A DNA stretch of 64,000 nt, from positions 161,548 to 225,547 of the forward strand of contig UBPA01000021.1 of NCBI GenBank assembly GCA_900467185.1, in the 5' to 3' direction. Shown piece by piece: positions 16,244 to 24,058 of the stretch. Made by a program: the position numbers and the translations under genes. Below the pieces are notes generated by a model. It was not told the DNA's origin, ran no database searches, and saw only the letters and a list, made by a program, of their open reading frames with translations. Source of the stretch: Hyphomicrobiales bacterium (GTDB lineage: Bacteria; Pseudomonadota; Alphaproteobacteria; Rhizobiales; Rhizobiaceae). Within the stretch, counting starts at the first letter, position 1, and each line of letters opens with the position of its first letter.

Positions 16244-16573
16244 TCAGCGAATAACCAGGCGGAAGACTTCCGGAGCGTAGTAGTACCCGTCGCTGTGACG
16301 ACGGTAGCCACGACGCGCCTCGCGGTAGCCGCGGTGACCGCGCCAGTAGCCACGACGCTCTTCGCGACGTTCCATGCGGCGTTCATGCCTACGATCCTGT
16401 CGCTTCATCCAGCGGGGGCGATCGTCACGATGACGATACTGTACCTGCTGTGCGTCAGCAGTCAGCTGAGCCGGCGCTGGAACGACAGGTGCGGCAGATG
16501 CGGTTGTAAAGCTTGTGAGGCTGAGCACGACCGCAACAGCGGCAGCGCCAAGAACGTGTGTGAACTTGGTCAT
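16244..16573 (-). CDS. Small secreted Arg/Tyr-rich basic protein
   Basis: A 109-residue protein with a clear signal peptide (residues 1-27, ending TASA). The mature part is highly basic, with runs of RRHERRMERREERR and a Gly-Tyr-Arg repeat near residues 75-95 (GYWRGHRGYREARRGYRRH). Rhizobial genomes hold many such short envelope proteins of unknown role; it is not the BA14K domain, whose cysteine signature is absent. It faces the membrane enzyme gene across a shared terminator. A GAAC-N7-GAAC motif lies 47 bases upstream of the start. Confidence 0.65.
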   Translation of the reverse strand: MTKFTHVLGAAAVAVVLSLTSFTTASAAPVVPAPAQLTADAQQVQYRHRDDRPRWMKRQDRRHERRMERREERRGYWRGHRGYREARRGYRRHSDGYYYAPEVFRLVIR

Positions 16574-16619
16574 AGGGTCATCCTTGCTAAGTATGCCTCA
16601 CTATTAGCTGGCGAGGGAT

Positions 16620-16634
16620 GAACCTAGGGTGAAC
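16620..16634 (-). promoter_or_regulatory. Possible LexA (SOS) box
   Basis: GAAC, seven bases, GAAC: the alphaproteobacterial SOS-box pattern, 47 bases upstream of the minus-strand gene at 16573. About two such matches are expected by chance in 64 kb, so the context does not confirm it. Confidence 0.25.
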
Positions 16635-16785
16635 TCCTCGTTCATCTAGAGGGCTGTTACGGTTGAGGCCCCTTTTTGGAATGTTGGGGGCGGCCAAACC
16701 AGCGCTTGACTCTCATCGGCTACTGGAACAAAATGGGAACATAGTCCGTCGTTCCTGAAAACATTCCCAACCGAGAGTCTGCCTC

Positions 16786-17025
16786 ATGACTAGCGCATCG
16801 CCCCACCGTGTCCAGCAAATCGACGACGTTCATATGTCAGCGGACACCTTAGCGGAGGAGATTATCGCCTCCTACAACGGTGATCATCGGGCGGCGCTGA
16901 AGTCGGTTCTGGCGGATTCTTTGTTCTTCCAATCACAGCTGCACACTGCGTCGTGCCTGTTGTCCAAGGGAATGGGGAGAGGCTGGGTCCCGGCCTTCGA
17001 GCGCATACCAGCTCAGGAGGGCTGA
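16786..17025 (+). CDS. Small rhizobial protein of unknown function
   Basis: A 79-residue soluble protein with the pattern ADTLAEEIIASYNGDHRAALKSVLADSLFFQSQL ... LLSKGMGRGW, a short helical family I associate with plasmids and islands of Rhizobiaceae, where several paralogues per genome occur. No function is known to me. A gene with AGGAGG at its head begins two bases after its stop, so the two are an operon. Confidence 0.6.
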   Translation: MTSASPHRVQQIDDVHMSADTLAEEIIASYNGDHRAALKSVLADSLFFQSQLHTASCLLSKGMGRGWVPAFERIPAQEG

Positions 17026-17027
17026 CG

Positions 17028-17249
17028 GTGAAGCATCCGCGGTCGATCGACCTGCACACGGAAATGTCAGCACCGTTTAAGCCTGCTAGGGCGAGAAACG
17101 CCAGTTACGACCTCTGGCGACTCATCGGTGACCTGCCGCAGTACGAGATCCTCGGTGGCACTTACCCGAAGTGCGAAAATGTCGGATGGCTCGATATGGA
17201 TGTTGTGGGCAGGAAAGTTGGCACTGATATGAGCCTCAATCATTTTTAG
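17028..17249 (+). CDS. Hypothetical 73-residue protein
   Basis: Starts at GTG 17028 with CAGGAGGGCTGACG just upstream, two bases after the previous stop. The protein has short sensible segments (YDLWRLIGDLPQYEILGG, CENVGWLDMDVVGRKV) but no recognised domain. The frame is open further upstream, but that part would lie inside the previous gene. Confidence 0.4.
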   Translation: MKHPRSIDLHTEMSAPFKPARARNASYDLWRLIGDLPQYEILGGTYPKCENVGWLDMDVVGRKVGTDMSLNHF

Positions 17250-17330
17250 GCGAAGCTTATATGACAGTGCGGCAATCGGGAAGGCAATCGGCTGATGATC
17301 GGGACGTTGGCTCGGTAAGAGGTGGCGGCG

Positions 17331-17846
17331 TCAGTGCAGTTTCCCGCTAGCCTTGGCCAAAGCAGCGCCGCGGACTGCGTCGTCAAATTCAACAACAGCA
17401 TGTAGCACCTCTAAGCCGCTCTCGGTGATTCGGGCCCACCAGCGCCCGCCTTTATTCTGATAGCGCTCTACCCATCCTCGTATTGTCATTCGCCTGGCTA
17501 CATCGACCAAGCGGCCGGGAATCAGATCAGCGGGGAGGCCGAGCTCGAGGCCATGAGGTGCGTTGTGTAGAAGCCAAAGAAGATCGAGCTGAGCACGCGT
17601 AACAGCCACCATGACTTGATCAGAAATGTAGTATTCGGCCTTAAGGGCGTAGCCGCTTTCAGTCAGGATTGCTCGCTTACCTGTCTCCACTTCAACGAGA
17701 CCGAGCTTCTGGAGTTCATCAAGCACGACCGTCTCAACGTAGCTAAGGCGCCCGTATGGCAAAGAGCCACCTTGGGTTACGAGCCTGTCAATGAGCGCGA
17801 TCTGAGCGGGCGTTGGCTTGCGCCATAGGAATGGCTTTGGGGGCAT
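17331..17846 (-). CDS. Hypothetical protein, possibly two winged-helix segments
   Basis: A 171-residue soluble protein, mostly helical with two similar-looking stretches (QIALIDRLVTQGGSLPYGRLSYVE ... LVEVETGKRAILTESGYAL, and AQLDLLWLLHNAPHGLELG ... RWWARITESGLEVL). Each ends with a 'R...LTESG' wing-like strand typical of winged-helix DNA-binding domains, so a regulator or adaptor role is possible. It starts two bases after the stop of the XRE gene, and the two are almost certainly one operon. Confidence 0.5.
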   Translation of the reverse strand: MPPKPFLWRKPTPAQIALIDRLVTQGGSLPYGRLSYVETVVLDELQKLGLVEVETGKRAILTESGYALKAEYYISDQVMVAVTRAQLDLLWLLHNAPHGLELGLPADLIPGRLVDVARRMTIRGWVERYQNKGGRWWARITESGLEVLHAVVEFDDAVRGAALAKASGKLH

Positions 17847-17848
17847 GG

Positions 17849-18076
17849 CTACTGGCGCCGCAACCGAACGCCCGGACCCTCACCGTTTTCGTCGATGAAA
17901 ATGATTCCGGAGGTCTCAAGAGCAGATTTTAATTTTTCCAATGTCACAGTATTTAGCCCACCGCGCTCATTCTCAAACCGGGTGATCGTCGCAGTGGTGA
18001 CATCTGCCATCGCGGCTAGATCTCTCACGCCGATCTTGAGCGCAGATCTGGCCATTCTCAATTGCGAAGGCTTCAT
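17849..18076 (-). CDS. Small XRE-family transcriptional regulator
   Basis: A 75-residue protein consisting of one helix-turn-helix of the Cro/CI type (LRMARSALKIGVRDLAAMADVTTATITRFENERG, residues 5-40) and a short tail ending in GIIFIDENGEGPGVRLRR. The tail, with 'FI-x-ENG-x-G-x-GVR', is shared with the regulator at 30824, so the two are paralogues. The in-frame ATG at 18112 is less likely, because homologues begin at MKPSQ. It is divergent from the gene at 18183, and the space between them holds repeated ACACGG motifs that may be its operator. Confidence 0.75.
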   Translation of the reverse strand: MKPSQLRMARSALKIGVRDLAAMADVTTATITRFENERGGLNTVTLEKLKSALETSGIIFIDENGEGPGVRLRRQ

Positions 18077-18097
18077 AATAGCACCATGTAGAAAATA

Positions 18098-18157
18098 GTT
18101 GTTACACGGCATTCAAAGGTATCACCGTGTCCTGCATCCTTATTACACGGTAACAAC
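18098..18157. promoter_or_regulatory. Repeated ACACGG motifs in a divergent promoter region
   Basis: GTTGTTACACGG (18098-18109), CACCGTGT (inverted, 18123-18130) and TTACACGGTAACAAC (18143-18157) lie between the XRE regulator and the divergent gene. The outer parts GTTGTTAC and GTAACAAC also form an inverted pair. Such an array is a plausible operator for the adjacent XRE regulator. Confidence 0.45.
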
Positions 18158-18182
18158 AGCGCCGCAAGGAGGAACAGGCGCC

Positions 18183-18668
18183 ATGATAGATAACGTCTCA
18201 ACGGCGAACAGCGAAGCTATGTCCAGCGACACGATTTACGATCTCGAGGACGTCATCAACGCAGTTCACAGCGCGGCCTTCGCAGCGGATGCCATCATTG
18301 ATGGATCGACTGGAAACGTCATAAGCGACGATGAAGTCAACGTCGCGGTCTGTGCGGTAGAGCATACGCGGGACGCCGTCAGGACGGCCCACGGCGCCTT
18401 TCACGCGTTCCTTGATGCCAAGGCGGCAGCTGCGCCATCGCCGCCGCGTGTCACGCCTCAAGGTGGCCTGGAAGACATACGGCAGCAGCTTGAGATCGTT
18501 TACATGGCAGCGTCTGCTCTGCCTGACGCAGACGATCAAACGGCAACGCGCATTGGGCTATCGCGGGCGTTGAACCTGCTGACTGCTGCTGAGGGGCGCC
18601 TGCATTCAAGTTTCGGTCCGCTGGCGCAATCGGATAGCGCACCGGTTTTCTACCCTGGAGGTTCCTGA
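18183..18668 (+). CDS. Hypothetical helical protein
   Basis: A 161-residue acidic, mostly helical soluble protein with no recognised domain (segments DLEDVINAVHSAAFAADAII, VAVCAVEHTRDAVRTAHGAFHAFLDAK, LEDIRQQLEIVYMAASAL). The ATG at 18183 has AGGAGG ten bases upstream. It faces the XRE regulator/winged-helix pair across a region with repeated operator-like motifs, and is probably regulated by it. Function unknown. Confidence 0.5.
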   Translation: MIDNVSTANSEAMSSDTIYDLEDVINAVHSAAFAADAIIDGSTGNVISDDEVNVAVCAVEHTRDAVRTAHGAFHAFLDAKAAAAPSPPRVTPQGGLEDIRQQLEIVYMAASALPDADDQTATRIGLSRALNLLTAAEGRLHSSFGPLAQSDSAPVFYPGGS

Positions 18669-18809
18669 TTCGAGTTCAGGGCGCGCCAGCACTACACAGA
18701 GAATGTCTGTCCACCACCGTAGCCGCCCCACCAGCGGAGCGGACATTCTCAGGCGCGGCACCAGCCGCTGCCGTCCACTCGCTGTAATAGGCGGGCGGCA
18801 GAAACAAGC

Positions 18810-18844
18810 GAGCCTGCGGCCGGGAGGAGAATGGCCGCAGGCTC
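18810..18844. repeat. 12-base perfect inverted repeat
   Basis: GAGCCTGCGGCC (18810-18821) and GGCCGCAGGCTC (18833-18844) are exact reverse complements around an 11-base loop that contains GGAGGAGA. No T-run follows, so it is not a standard terminator. Confidence 0.5.
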
Positions 18845-18957
18845 TCACAGCCGAAACTGCGCCGATGACGGAGGTTGGGAGGCGTCATCGGTAAAATTGA
18901 TATGACGCGCTGTTTGACGAACTCAAGAGGGCCGGTGAACAATCGTCGCGGTGCATC

Positions 18958-19025
18958 CGTGTTGCATGGATTGCTTTGCAACACGACGAAACTCATTGAA
19001 ATCATTGGTAATTCGTTGCAACACG
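18958..19025. repeat. GTTGCAACAC-type inverted and direct repeats
   Basis: CGTGTTGC (18958-18965) is inverted against GCAACACG (18978-18985), and a third copy GCAACACG lies at 19018-19025. No gene directly depends on it; it sits next to the tRNA-Phe remnant. Confidence 0.35.
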
Positions 19026-19082
19026 GGTGTAACGCGTTTTCTAAGCGATTGAGTCTAAACCACTATATTATTGAAAGAATTA

Positions 19083-19140
19083 TGGTGCCCAGAGGCGGAT
19101 TTGAATCATCGACTCGCGGACTTTTAACCCGCGCACCAGA
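19083..19140 (-). pseudogene. Decayed tRNA-Phe, 3' half
   Basis: On the minus strand the 3' end reads TTCAAATCCGCCTCTGGGCACCA, with the T-arm loop and acceptor of a bacterial tRNA-Phe; upstream the anticodon arm is present but its loop reads AAA in place of GAA. Several stem bases no longer pair, and the 5' half is scrambled or replaced. Not functional; likely a former integration site or duplicate. Confidence 0.55.
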
Positions 19141-19224
19141 GCTTGCTCTCCGACATCCTTGAGTTCCCGCTCTACCCATGCCCGTTCATCGGCATGACCA
19201 GCCGTTCGATCAAACGGTCCTTTA

Positions 19225-19840
19225 ACAAGCTTGCCCGATCGGACGGCGGCAGTGACGGCATGTTGCTCGCTGGCTGCTGGTCCCACACCCGACGCAAGTT
19301 CTACGAGCTGCACGCTTCGGACAGCTCTAGGATTGCCACCGAGACGGTGGAGCTGATGGCAAGCTCTGGCAGGTGGAAGAAGTGGCCCGCGGTCAAAGCC
19401 CTGACTCCCGTGTAGCGGAGCGCCAGGCGACATCTGCTGCGGTTGTGATGGAGCTCTTCGCCCTTTGGCAGCAGACCCTGCCGCGGATCTCCCGCAGGTC
19501 GAAGCTGGCCGAGGCGATCCGCTATGCTACTCGCGTCGTTCCATCTTCGAGCGCTTCCTCACCGACGGCCGCATCGAGCTCGACTCCAACATCGTTGAGC
19601 GCGCCATCAGGCCCCAGACAATTAAGCGAAAAAACAGTCTCTTCGCTGGCAGTGACGGCGGCGGAAGGAGCTGGGCGACAATCGCCACGCTCCTTCAGAC
19701 GGCGAAGATGAACAACGTTGATCCGCAGGCCTAGCTTACCCAGACCCTCGAGCGCATCGCCAACGGCTGGCTAAGCAGCGATCTCGATGCACTCATGCCC
19801 TGGAACTGCGCGACCTGAACGGCGTCAGCTTGCCGCTTAC
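19225..19840 (+). pseudogene. IS66-family transposase (TnpC) C-terminal remnant with right end
   Basis: Across three plus-strand frames: KLARSDGGSDGMLLAGCWSH, RKFYELHASDSS, ERQATSAAVVMELFALWQQTLPRIS, then RRSIFERFLTDGRIELDSNIVERAIRPQTIKRKNSLFAGSDGGGRSWATIATLLQTAKMNNVDP, followed by a stop and a final MPWN. This is the DDE-domain end of an IS66 transposase, frameshifted and with a stop codon near 19732. The sequence ends at GCCGCTTAC (19832-19840), matching the IS66 terminal repeat (GTAAGCG read inward). It abuts the 3' end of the AraC gene. Confidence 0.85.
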
Positions 19841-19841
19841 C

Positions 19842-20588
19842 TCACACCTCGGCGCGAAACATTGTTGGTGTCATGTCTGTCACCTGACGGAACGCACATG
19901 AGAACGAAGCCGTACTGGCAAAACCGAACTCTGCAGCAACGCGGGCAATCGGGGTCCCTCTTGCCAGCCCATCCATCGCTTGCACGATCCGTGCGCGCTG
20001 TCGCCAGGCCTTCAGTGTCAGCCCCGTTTCTGCTGGAAAAAGTCGGCTTACGGTCCGGACCGAGGTCGCGGCACGTGACGCTAGGTCGTCGATGTTCAGC
20101 CGGTTCTGGCGGTCTTCAAAAGCGAGATCAGCAACGCGCCGCCCGATCAGGCTTACCGGCAGGGGCAAGAAGGTCGGAGCATGAACCGTTTCCGTCAGTT
20201 CATGGAGCATCAGCCTGGCTACAAGTTCGGCCTTGCTCGATCCGATGTTTGCCGAGAATGCCGCCTCAAGGAGGGCGTGCATCAACGGCGTAACCCGCAG
20301 CGTGAATGGTCGGTCTAGTTGTGTTGTCGGTGCCCAGGCCTGTGTCACGGACAGGGACCAATCCACCATCCAAAGTTCGGAATCGGTCAGCACTTCAACC
20401 CGGTGCGGAACTCCAGCGGGTATCCAGACTGCCAACTGTGGCGGCACGAGCCAGCGACCCGCCTCCGTATGCACCTGGACCATGCCGGATGCGGCGAAGG
20501 TTAGCTGCGCTTCTTCATGAGAGTGGATCGACAAGCCCCTGCCGCGCTGCTTCCTGCCACGGCGCATAGTGAAAGGCGGTGCGGACAT
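19842..20588 (-). CDS. AraC-family transcriptional regulator
   Basis: A 248-residue regulator. The N-terminal half is a cupin-like sensor: SIHSHEEAQLTFAASGMVQV, then WLVPPQLAVWIPAGVPHRV, with His residues placed as in small-ligand binding AraC proteins. The C-terminal half holds two helix-turn-helix motifs (DDLASRAATSVRTVSRLFPAETG and IARVAAEFGFASTASFSCAFRQ, the latter followed by DMTPTMFRA). The longer frame from 20687 would run into the promoter; the ATG at 20588 is preferred. It is divergent from the oxidoreductase at 20705, and a 9-base inverted repeat lies between them. Confidence 0.85.
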   Translation of the reverse strand: MSAPPFTMRRGRKQRGRGLSIHSHEEAQLTFAASGMVQVHTEAGRWLVPPQLAVWIPAGVPHRVEVLTDSELWMVDWSLSVTQAWAPTTQLDRPFTLRVTPLMHALLEAAFSANIGSSKAELVARLMLHELTETVHAPTFLPLPVSLIGRRVADLAFEDRQNRLNIDDLASRAATSVRTVSRLFPAETGLTLKAWRQRARIVQAMDGLARGTPIARVAAEFGFASTASFSCAFRQVTDMTPTMFRAEV

Positions 20589-20602
20589 TGTATTGGCCTC
20601 TG

Positions 20603-20629
20603 AGCGATGTGGATTGGCGTCACATCGCT
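20603..20629. promoter_or_regulatory. Candidate AraC-regulator operator
   Basis: AGCGATGTG (20603-20611) and CACATCGCT (20621-20629) form a perfect 9-base inverted repeat in the 116-base gap between the divergent AraC and oxidoreductase genes. Confidence 0.5.
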
Positions 20630-20704
20630 GAGCGGTCGAGATAGCATACGTTTCATCAAAGGTCGAGCAAACACAGACGCTCAGCATGCAGATAGGAACG
20701 AAGG

Positions 20705-21622
20705 ATGAAAGCAGTTGTCATTGACGCTTACGGCAACAACGACGTGGTCAGATATATCGACGCCGACTGCCCGATCCCCCGGGCTAGCGAGGTCCTGATT
20801 AAAGTCCATGCGGCAGGGGTTAATCCAGTAGATTGGAAAATCCGTGGTGGTCTCGGGCAACGCCTGGGCATGTCGTTGCCCATCCACCTGGGAGGTGAGG
20901 TAGCCGGCATCATCGAGGAAGTCGGGGATGGCGTGAGCGGGTTTAAAGTTGGCGATGCGGTGTATGGCATCATACCCATGGGTGGTTTTGCCGAATACGC
21001 CATTGCGAGTGCTGGCGACCTAGCCCACAAGCCGTTCAATGTCGACTTTATCCAGGCTGCAGCACTACCTCTTGGAGCCTTGACGGCATGGCAGGCGATG
21101 TTCGACCTTGCCAAACTCTCCAATGGCCAGCGTCTGTTGGTTACCAACAGCTCGGGCGGCGTCGGTTCCCTCGCCATTCAGCTCGCGAAGGCCATGGGTG
21201 CGCATGTTACCGGCATGGGTTCCGCCCGTAACGAAGCCTATATCCTCAGTCTCGGCGCAGACGAATTCATCGATTATAGACAGCAGCGTTTCGAGGACGT
21301 AGCGCATGATATGGATGTGGTCTTCGACACGGTCGGCGGTGAGACCTTTGATCGGGCATTCCTGACTCTCAGAAAGGGCGGTTTCCTGGTCACTGCGGTA
21401 GCATTCCCTCAGGATGAGGCGAGCACGTTTGGCGTTGGTGTCGGACGGGTCTATTGCAAGCCGAATGCCGAGCAGCTTGCCTCGATCCGCGCCTTTGCTG
21501 AAGCCGGCAAATTAAAAGCCCATGTGGCGACAGTGCTGCCTCTTGCCAGCGTCAAGGAGGCACTTTATCTCTCAGAGGGGGGGCGTACCCGCGGCAAGAT
21601 CGTTCTGCAAGTCACGAGCTAA
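20705..21622 (+). CDS. Zinc-independent medium-chain dehydrogenase / quinone oxidoreductase
   Basis: A 305-residue member of the quinone-oxidoreductase branch of medium-chain dehydrogenases. It has [14 protein letters not shown] near residues 36-49, the GxGxxG-like NADPH loop [21 protein letters not shown] near residues 141-160, and AADEFIDYR. The structural-zinc cysteines of alcohol dehydrogenases are missing, as usual for the branch. It likely reduces quinones or activated double bonds with NADPH in the cytosol. It is probably controlled by the divergent AraC protein. Confidence 0.8.
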   Translation: MKAVVIDAYGNNDVVRYIDADCPIPRASEVLIKVHAAGVNPVDWKIRGGLGQRLGMSLPIHLGGEVAGIIEEVGDGVSGFKVGDAVYGIIPMGGFAEYAIASAGDLAHKPFNVDFIQAAALPLGALTAWQAMFDLAKLSNGQRLLVTNSSGGVGSLAIQLAKAMGAHVTGMGSARNEAYILSLGADEFIDYRQQRFEDVAHDMDVVFDTVGGETFDRAFLTLRKGGFLVTAVAFPQDEASTFGVGVGRVYCKPNAEQLASIRAFAEAGKLKAHVATVLPLASVKEALYLSEGGRTRGKIVLQVTS

Positions 21623-21771
21623 GGTTCGCATAGGTGATATAGGTCTGCGAGGCGACTTCTAAAACCATGATTGGCTAGAGCACGTCCCTTGAACATTGAA
21701 GCGGATTGGGATTCCGTTTCTGCGTGAACTCTGGTTCCTTGGCCTTGCCAGTGATTTGTCGGGAGCGAAGG

Positions 21772-21990
21772 ATGGCAAGGGCATTGAGCGACGACCTGCG
21801 TAGTCGGGTTAGCTACAGTATGATTCAAGCTCGATGCTTTGGGGTATTGACGGCAACGCAGGTGCGGACGCAGCGCATCCGCTAGATTGGTCGGGAGACA
21901 ATCAGGCTCGGCTGATTGCTGAGGCGCGAGGCTGGGGGAGGATGTCTCGGAAAAGCTGTTCGAACAGATGGGAATAAACGGACCGAGCTC
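21772..21990 (+). pseudogene. Probable IS630-family transposase N-terminal remnant
   Basis: An ATG at 21772 opens MARALSDDLRSRV, the standard start of rhizobial IS630-type OrfA proteins, and the same frame later gives CFGVLTATQVRTQRIR before a stop at 21883, a diverged counterpart of the helix-turn-helix. The rest is unrecognisable. Confidence 0.4.
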
Positions 21991-22100
21991 GGCAAAAGTT
22001 TCGCCTGAAGGATACGGCAGAACTTTATCTTCAATCGCACGGTGAAGATGGAACCGTCCTGAGCGCTGCTGATTTGCTCCTCGATTCAAGGAGACCAAAG

Positions 22101-23162
22101 ATGACGCGTTTAGAAAATACAAATCGCAACCGTAAGCTTTCACTGCTTGTGTCTATGACGATCCCGTTCATGTCCATTGGGAACGTCGCGGCGCAGGAAA
22201 TGGCTAAGCCGACAGCCGATATGCAGGCCGTGCTCGACAAACTCGGTGCACTCGAAGCCAAGCCCTTCTCCACTTTGACGGTTCCGGAAGCGCGGACTCA
22301 GGCATCACCGGCGGATGCCGCGCGCGCCGTTCAGTGGGACAAGCGCCTGTCGTCCAATCCTGATGCACAGGTCACTACCAAGGACATCACCATCCCCTCA
22401 AAAGAGGGTGGGATAGCTGCACGGGTCTATATTCCCGGAGGCAAGGGTCCGTTCCCCGTTGTGGTCTACTATCACGGCGGCGGATGGGTCGTAGCCGACA
22501 TCAACGTCTACGACGGTGCACCTCGCGCCATGGCGCTTGGTGCGAACGCGATCGTCGTATCCGTTGAGTACCGTCACGCGCCTGAACACAAGTTCCCAGC
22601 CGCGCACGACGACGCTTGGACCGCATACACGTGGGTTGTGGAGAATATCCACGAGCTGAACGGCGACGCTGACAAAATCGCAGTCGCCGGAGAAAGCGCG
22701 GGCGGGAACCTTGCGGCCAACGTCGCCCTGATGGCGAAGGAGAAGAAGACGAAGCAGCCCCTTCACCAGTTGCTGGTCTATCCCGTCGCCGGAAGCGACA
22801 TGGACACGCCGTCCTACAAAGAGAACGCCAACGCCAAGCCACTCGGCAAGGCCGACATGGAATGGTTCGTGAAAAATACTGTGACATCGATGGACGAGAC
22901 GAAGGATCCGCGGATCAACCTCAACGGTCGATCGGATCTGGCGGGCGTAGCACCTGCGACGGTGATCCTCGCCCAGATCGATCCCCTCCGCTCCGACGGC
23001 GAGACCTATGCGGCCAAGCTGAAAGACGCGGGTGTCGCAGTCAACCTCAAGACTTTCGAGGGCGTGACACACGAGTTCTTCGGCATGGGCAAAGTCGTTC
23101 CCGAGGCCAAACAGGCGCTCGACCTCGCTGTCGCCGACCTGACATCCGCATTCAAGAAATAA
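22101..23162 (+). CDS. Secreted alpha/beta hydrolase (HSL-type esterase)
   Basis: A 353-residue esterase/lipase of the hormone-sensitive-lipase family. Residues 1-32 are a signal peptide ending NVAAQ. The oxyanion-hole motif HGGGW occurs near residue 124, the nucleophile elbow GESAGGN near 204, the acid Asp in IDPLRSDG near 292, and the catalytic His in GVTHEFFG near 322. It would hydrolyse short-chain carboxylic esters in the periplasm. The ATG at 22101 has AAGGAGACCAAAG directly upstream; a TTG at 22074 is less likely. The next gene starts 12 bases after its stop, and the pair shares a terminator. Confidence 0.85.
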   Translation: MTRLENTNRNRKLSLLVSMTIPFMSIGNVAAQEMAKPTADMQAVLDKLGALEAKPFSTLTVPEARTQASPADAARAVQWDKRLSSNPDAQVTTKDITIPSKEGGIAARVYIPGGKGPFPVVVYYHGGGWVVADINVYDGAPRAMALGANAIVVSVEYRHAPEHKFPAAHDDAWTAYTWVVENIHELNGDADKIAVAGESAGGNLAANVALMAKEKKTKQPLHQLLVYPVAGSDMDTPSYKENANAKPLGKADMEWFVKNTVTSMDETKDPRINLNGRSDLAGVAPATVILAQIDPLRSDGETYAAKLKDAGVAVNLKTFEGVTHEFFGMGKVVPEAKQALDLAVADLTSAFKK

Positions 23163-23173
23163 GGATCACGTCC

Positions 23174-23701
23174 ATGAACAAGCTGCTATCCGCCTCTCTT
23201 CTTTCGGTGTCCTTGCTGATGTCGCCGGCGACCTTCGCCGCGATGCCAGCCAGCGCCGACGAGGCCGCCGCTCCGATGACCATCGACAAGGCGTCTTTCG
23301 TCAAAGTCGTCACAAGTTCCAACGCGTTCGAAATCGAGTCCAGCAAGCTGGCCGAGCAGAAGGCAAAAGACGCGGACGTCAAGACGTTCGCCGCCCAGAT
23401 GATCAAGGACCACACACTGGCGGGCGAGGAGCTGAAAAAGGCTGCCGCTCTCGGTGATGAAGCGCCGAAGCTTTCACCAAAACACGCAGCCATGATCGAA
23501 ACGCTCAAAGGGGCGTCCGAGCAGGACTTCCAGCCGCTTTACATTGATATGCAGACGGTAGCGCATATGGAGGCGGTCACTTTGTTTGCGACATACGCCA
23601 AGGGTGGCGACGACCAAGCCGTTAAAAAGTTTGCTGCAGAAACGTTGCCCAAGCTTGAAATGCACAAGGCACATGTCATGAAGCTCGTCGCCGGACACTG
23701 A
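23174..23701 (+). CDS. DUF4142 secreted ferritin-like protein
   Basis: A 175-residue protein with a signal peptide (residues 1-29, ending in ADEA) and a four-helix DUF4142 domain: ASFVKVVTSSNAFEIESSKLAEQKAKD, VKTFAAQMIKDHTLAGEELKKAA, then MQTVAHMEAVTLFATYAKGGDD and LEMHKAHVM. DUF4142 proteins are often induced by stress in alphaproteobacteria. The ATG follows AAGGATCACGTCC. It is the second gene of a two-gene operon with the esterase. Confidence 0.85.
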   Translation: MNKLLSASLLSVSLLMSPATFAAMPASADEAAAPMTIDKASFVKVVTSSNAFEIESSKLAEQKAKDADVKTFAAQMIKDHTLAGEELKKAAALGDEAPKLSPKHAAMIETLKGASEQDFQPLYIDMQTVAHMEAVTLFATYAKGGDDQAVKKFAAETLPKLEMHKAHVMKLVAGH

Positions 23702-23715
23702 GCGACGTGTAGGTC

Positions 23716-23744
23716 GGAGGGCCTCGAACATTGCGGGGCCCTCC
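23716..23744 (+). terminator. Rho-independent terminator
   Basis: GGAGGGCC (23716-23723) pairs perfectly with GGCCCTCC (23737-23744) and is followed by TCTTTG, 14 bases after the DUF4142 stop. Confidence 0.75.
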
Positions 23745-24058
23745 TCTTTGCTATGCCGCTCACCAAGAGGGCCGCCCACGATTTCGGGGCTTCTGACCGA
23801 CAAATTTACACCTGCGTTTTGCGGGTGGTCCTCTAGATCTTTATCGGCGGTCATCAAATGGGCGCCTTCGCACACCAAGTCTATTGGAACGCAGAGGTTC
23901 TCCGTCGCATGACCTGTGGGTGAGGGTGGGTCAAGTAGGGACACACAAGAGGAACCTAATGACGAGCAGACGGTGGCGGATCGCTGCACCAAGCTACCCC
24001 CCGGCATCTCCGAGCTGGCAACACCCTTGGTGAGATACAATGTCTCGTTCGAGAGAGC
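23745..24058. other. No gene recognised
   Basis: Some 310 bases between convergent units. Short frames only; no ribosome site, repeat or family resemblance found. Confidence 0.4.

Noticed and set aside
18810..18844. Strong hairpin considered as a terminator
   Set aside because: No T-run on either side and 140 bases from the nearest stop codon; kept only as an inverted repeat.
21619..22143. 174-residue minus-strand frame after the oxidoreductase
   Set aside because: No motif or ribosome site, and it covers a stretch that reads as an IS630 remnant on the other strand.
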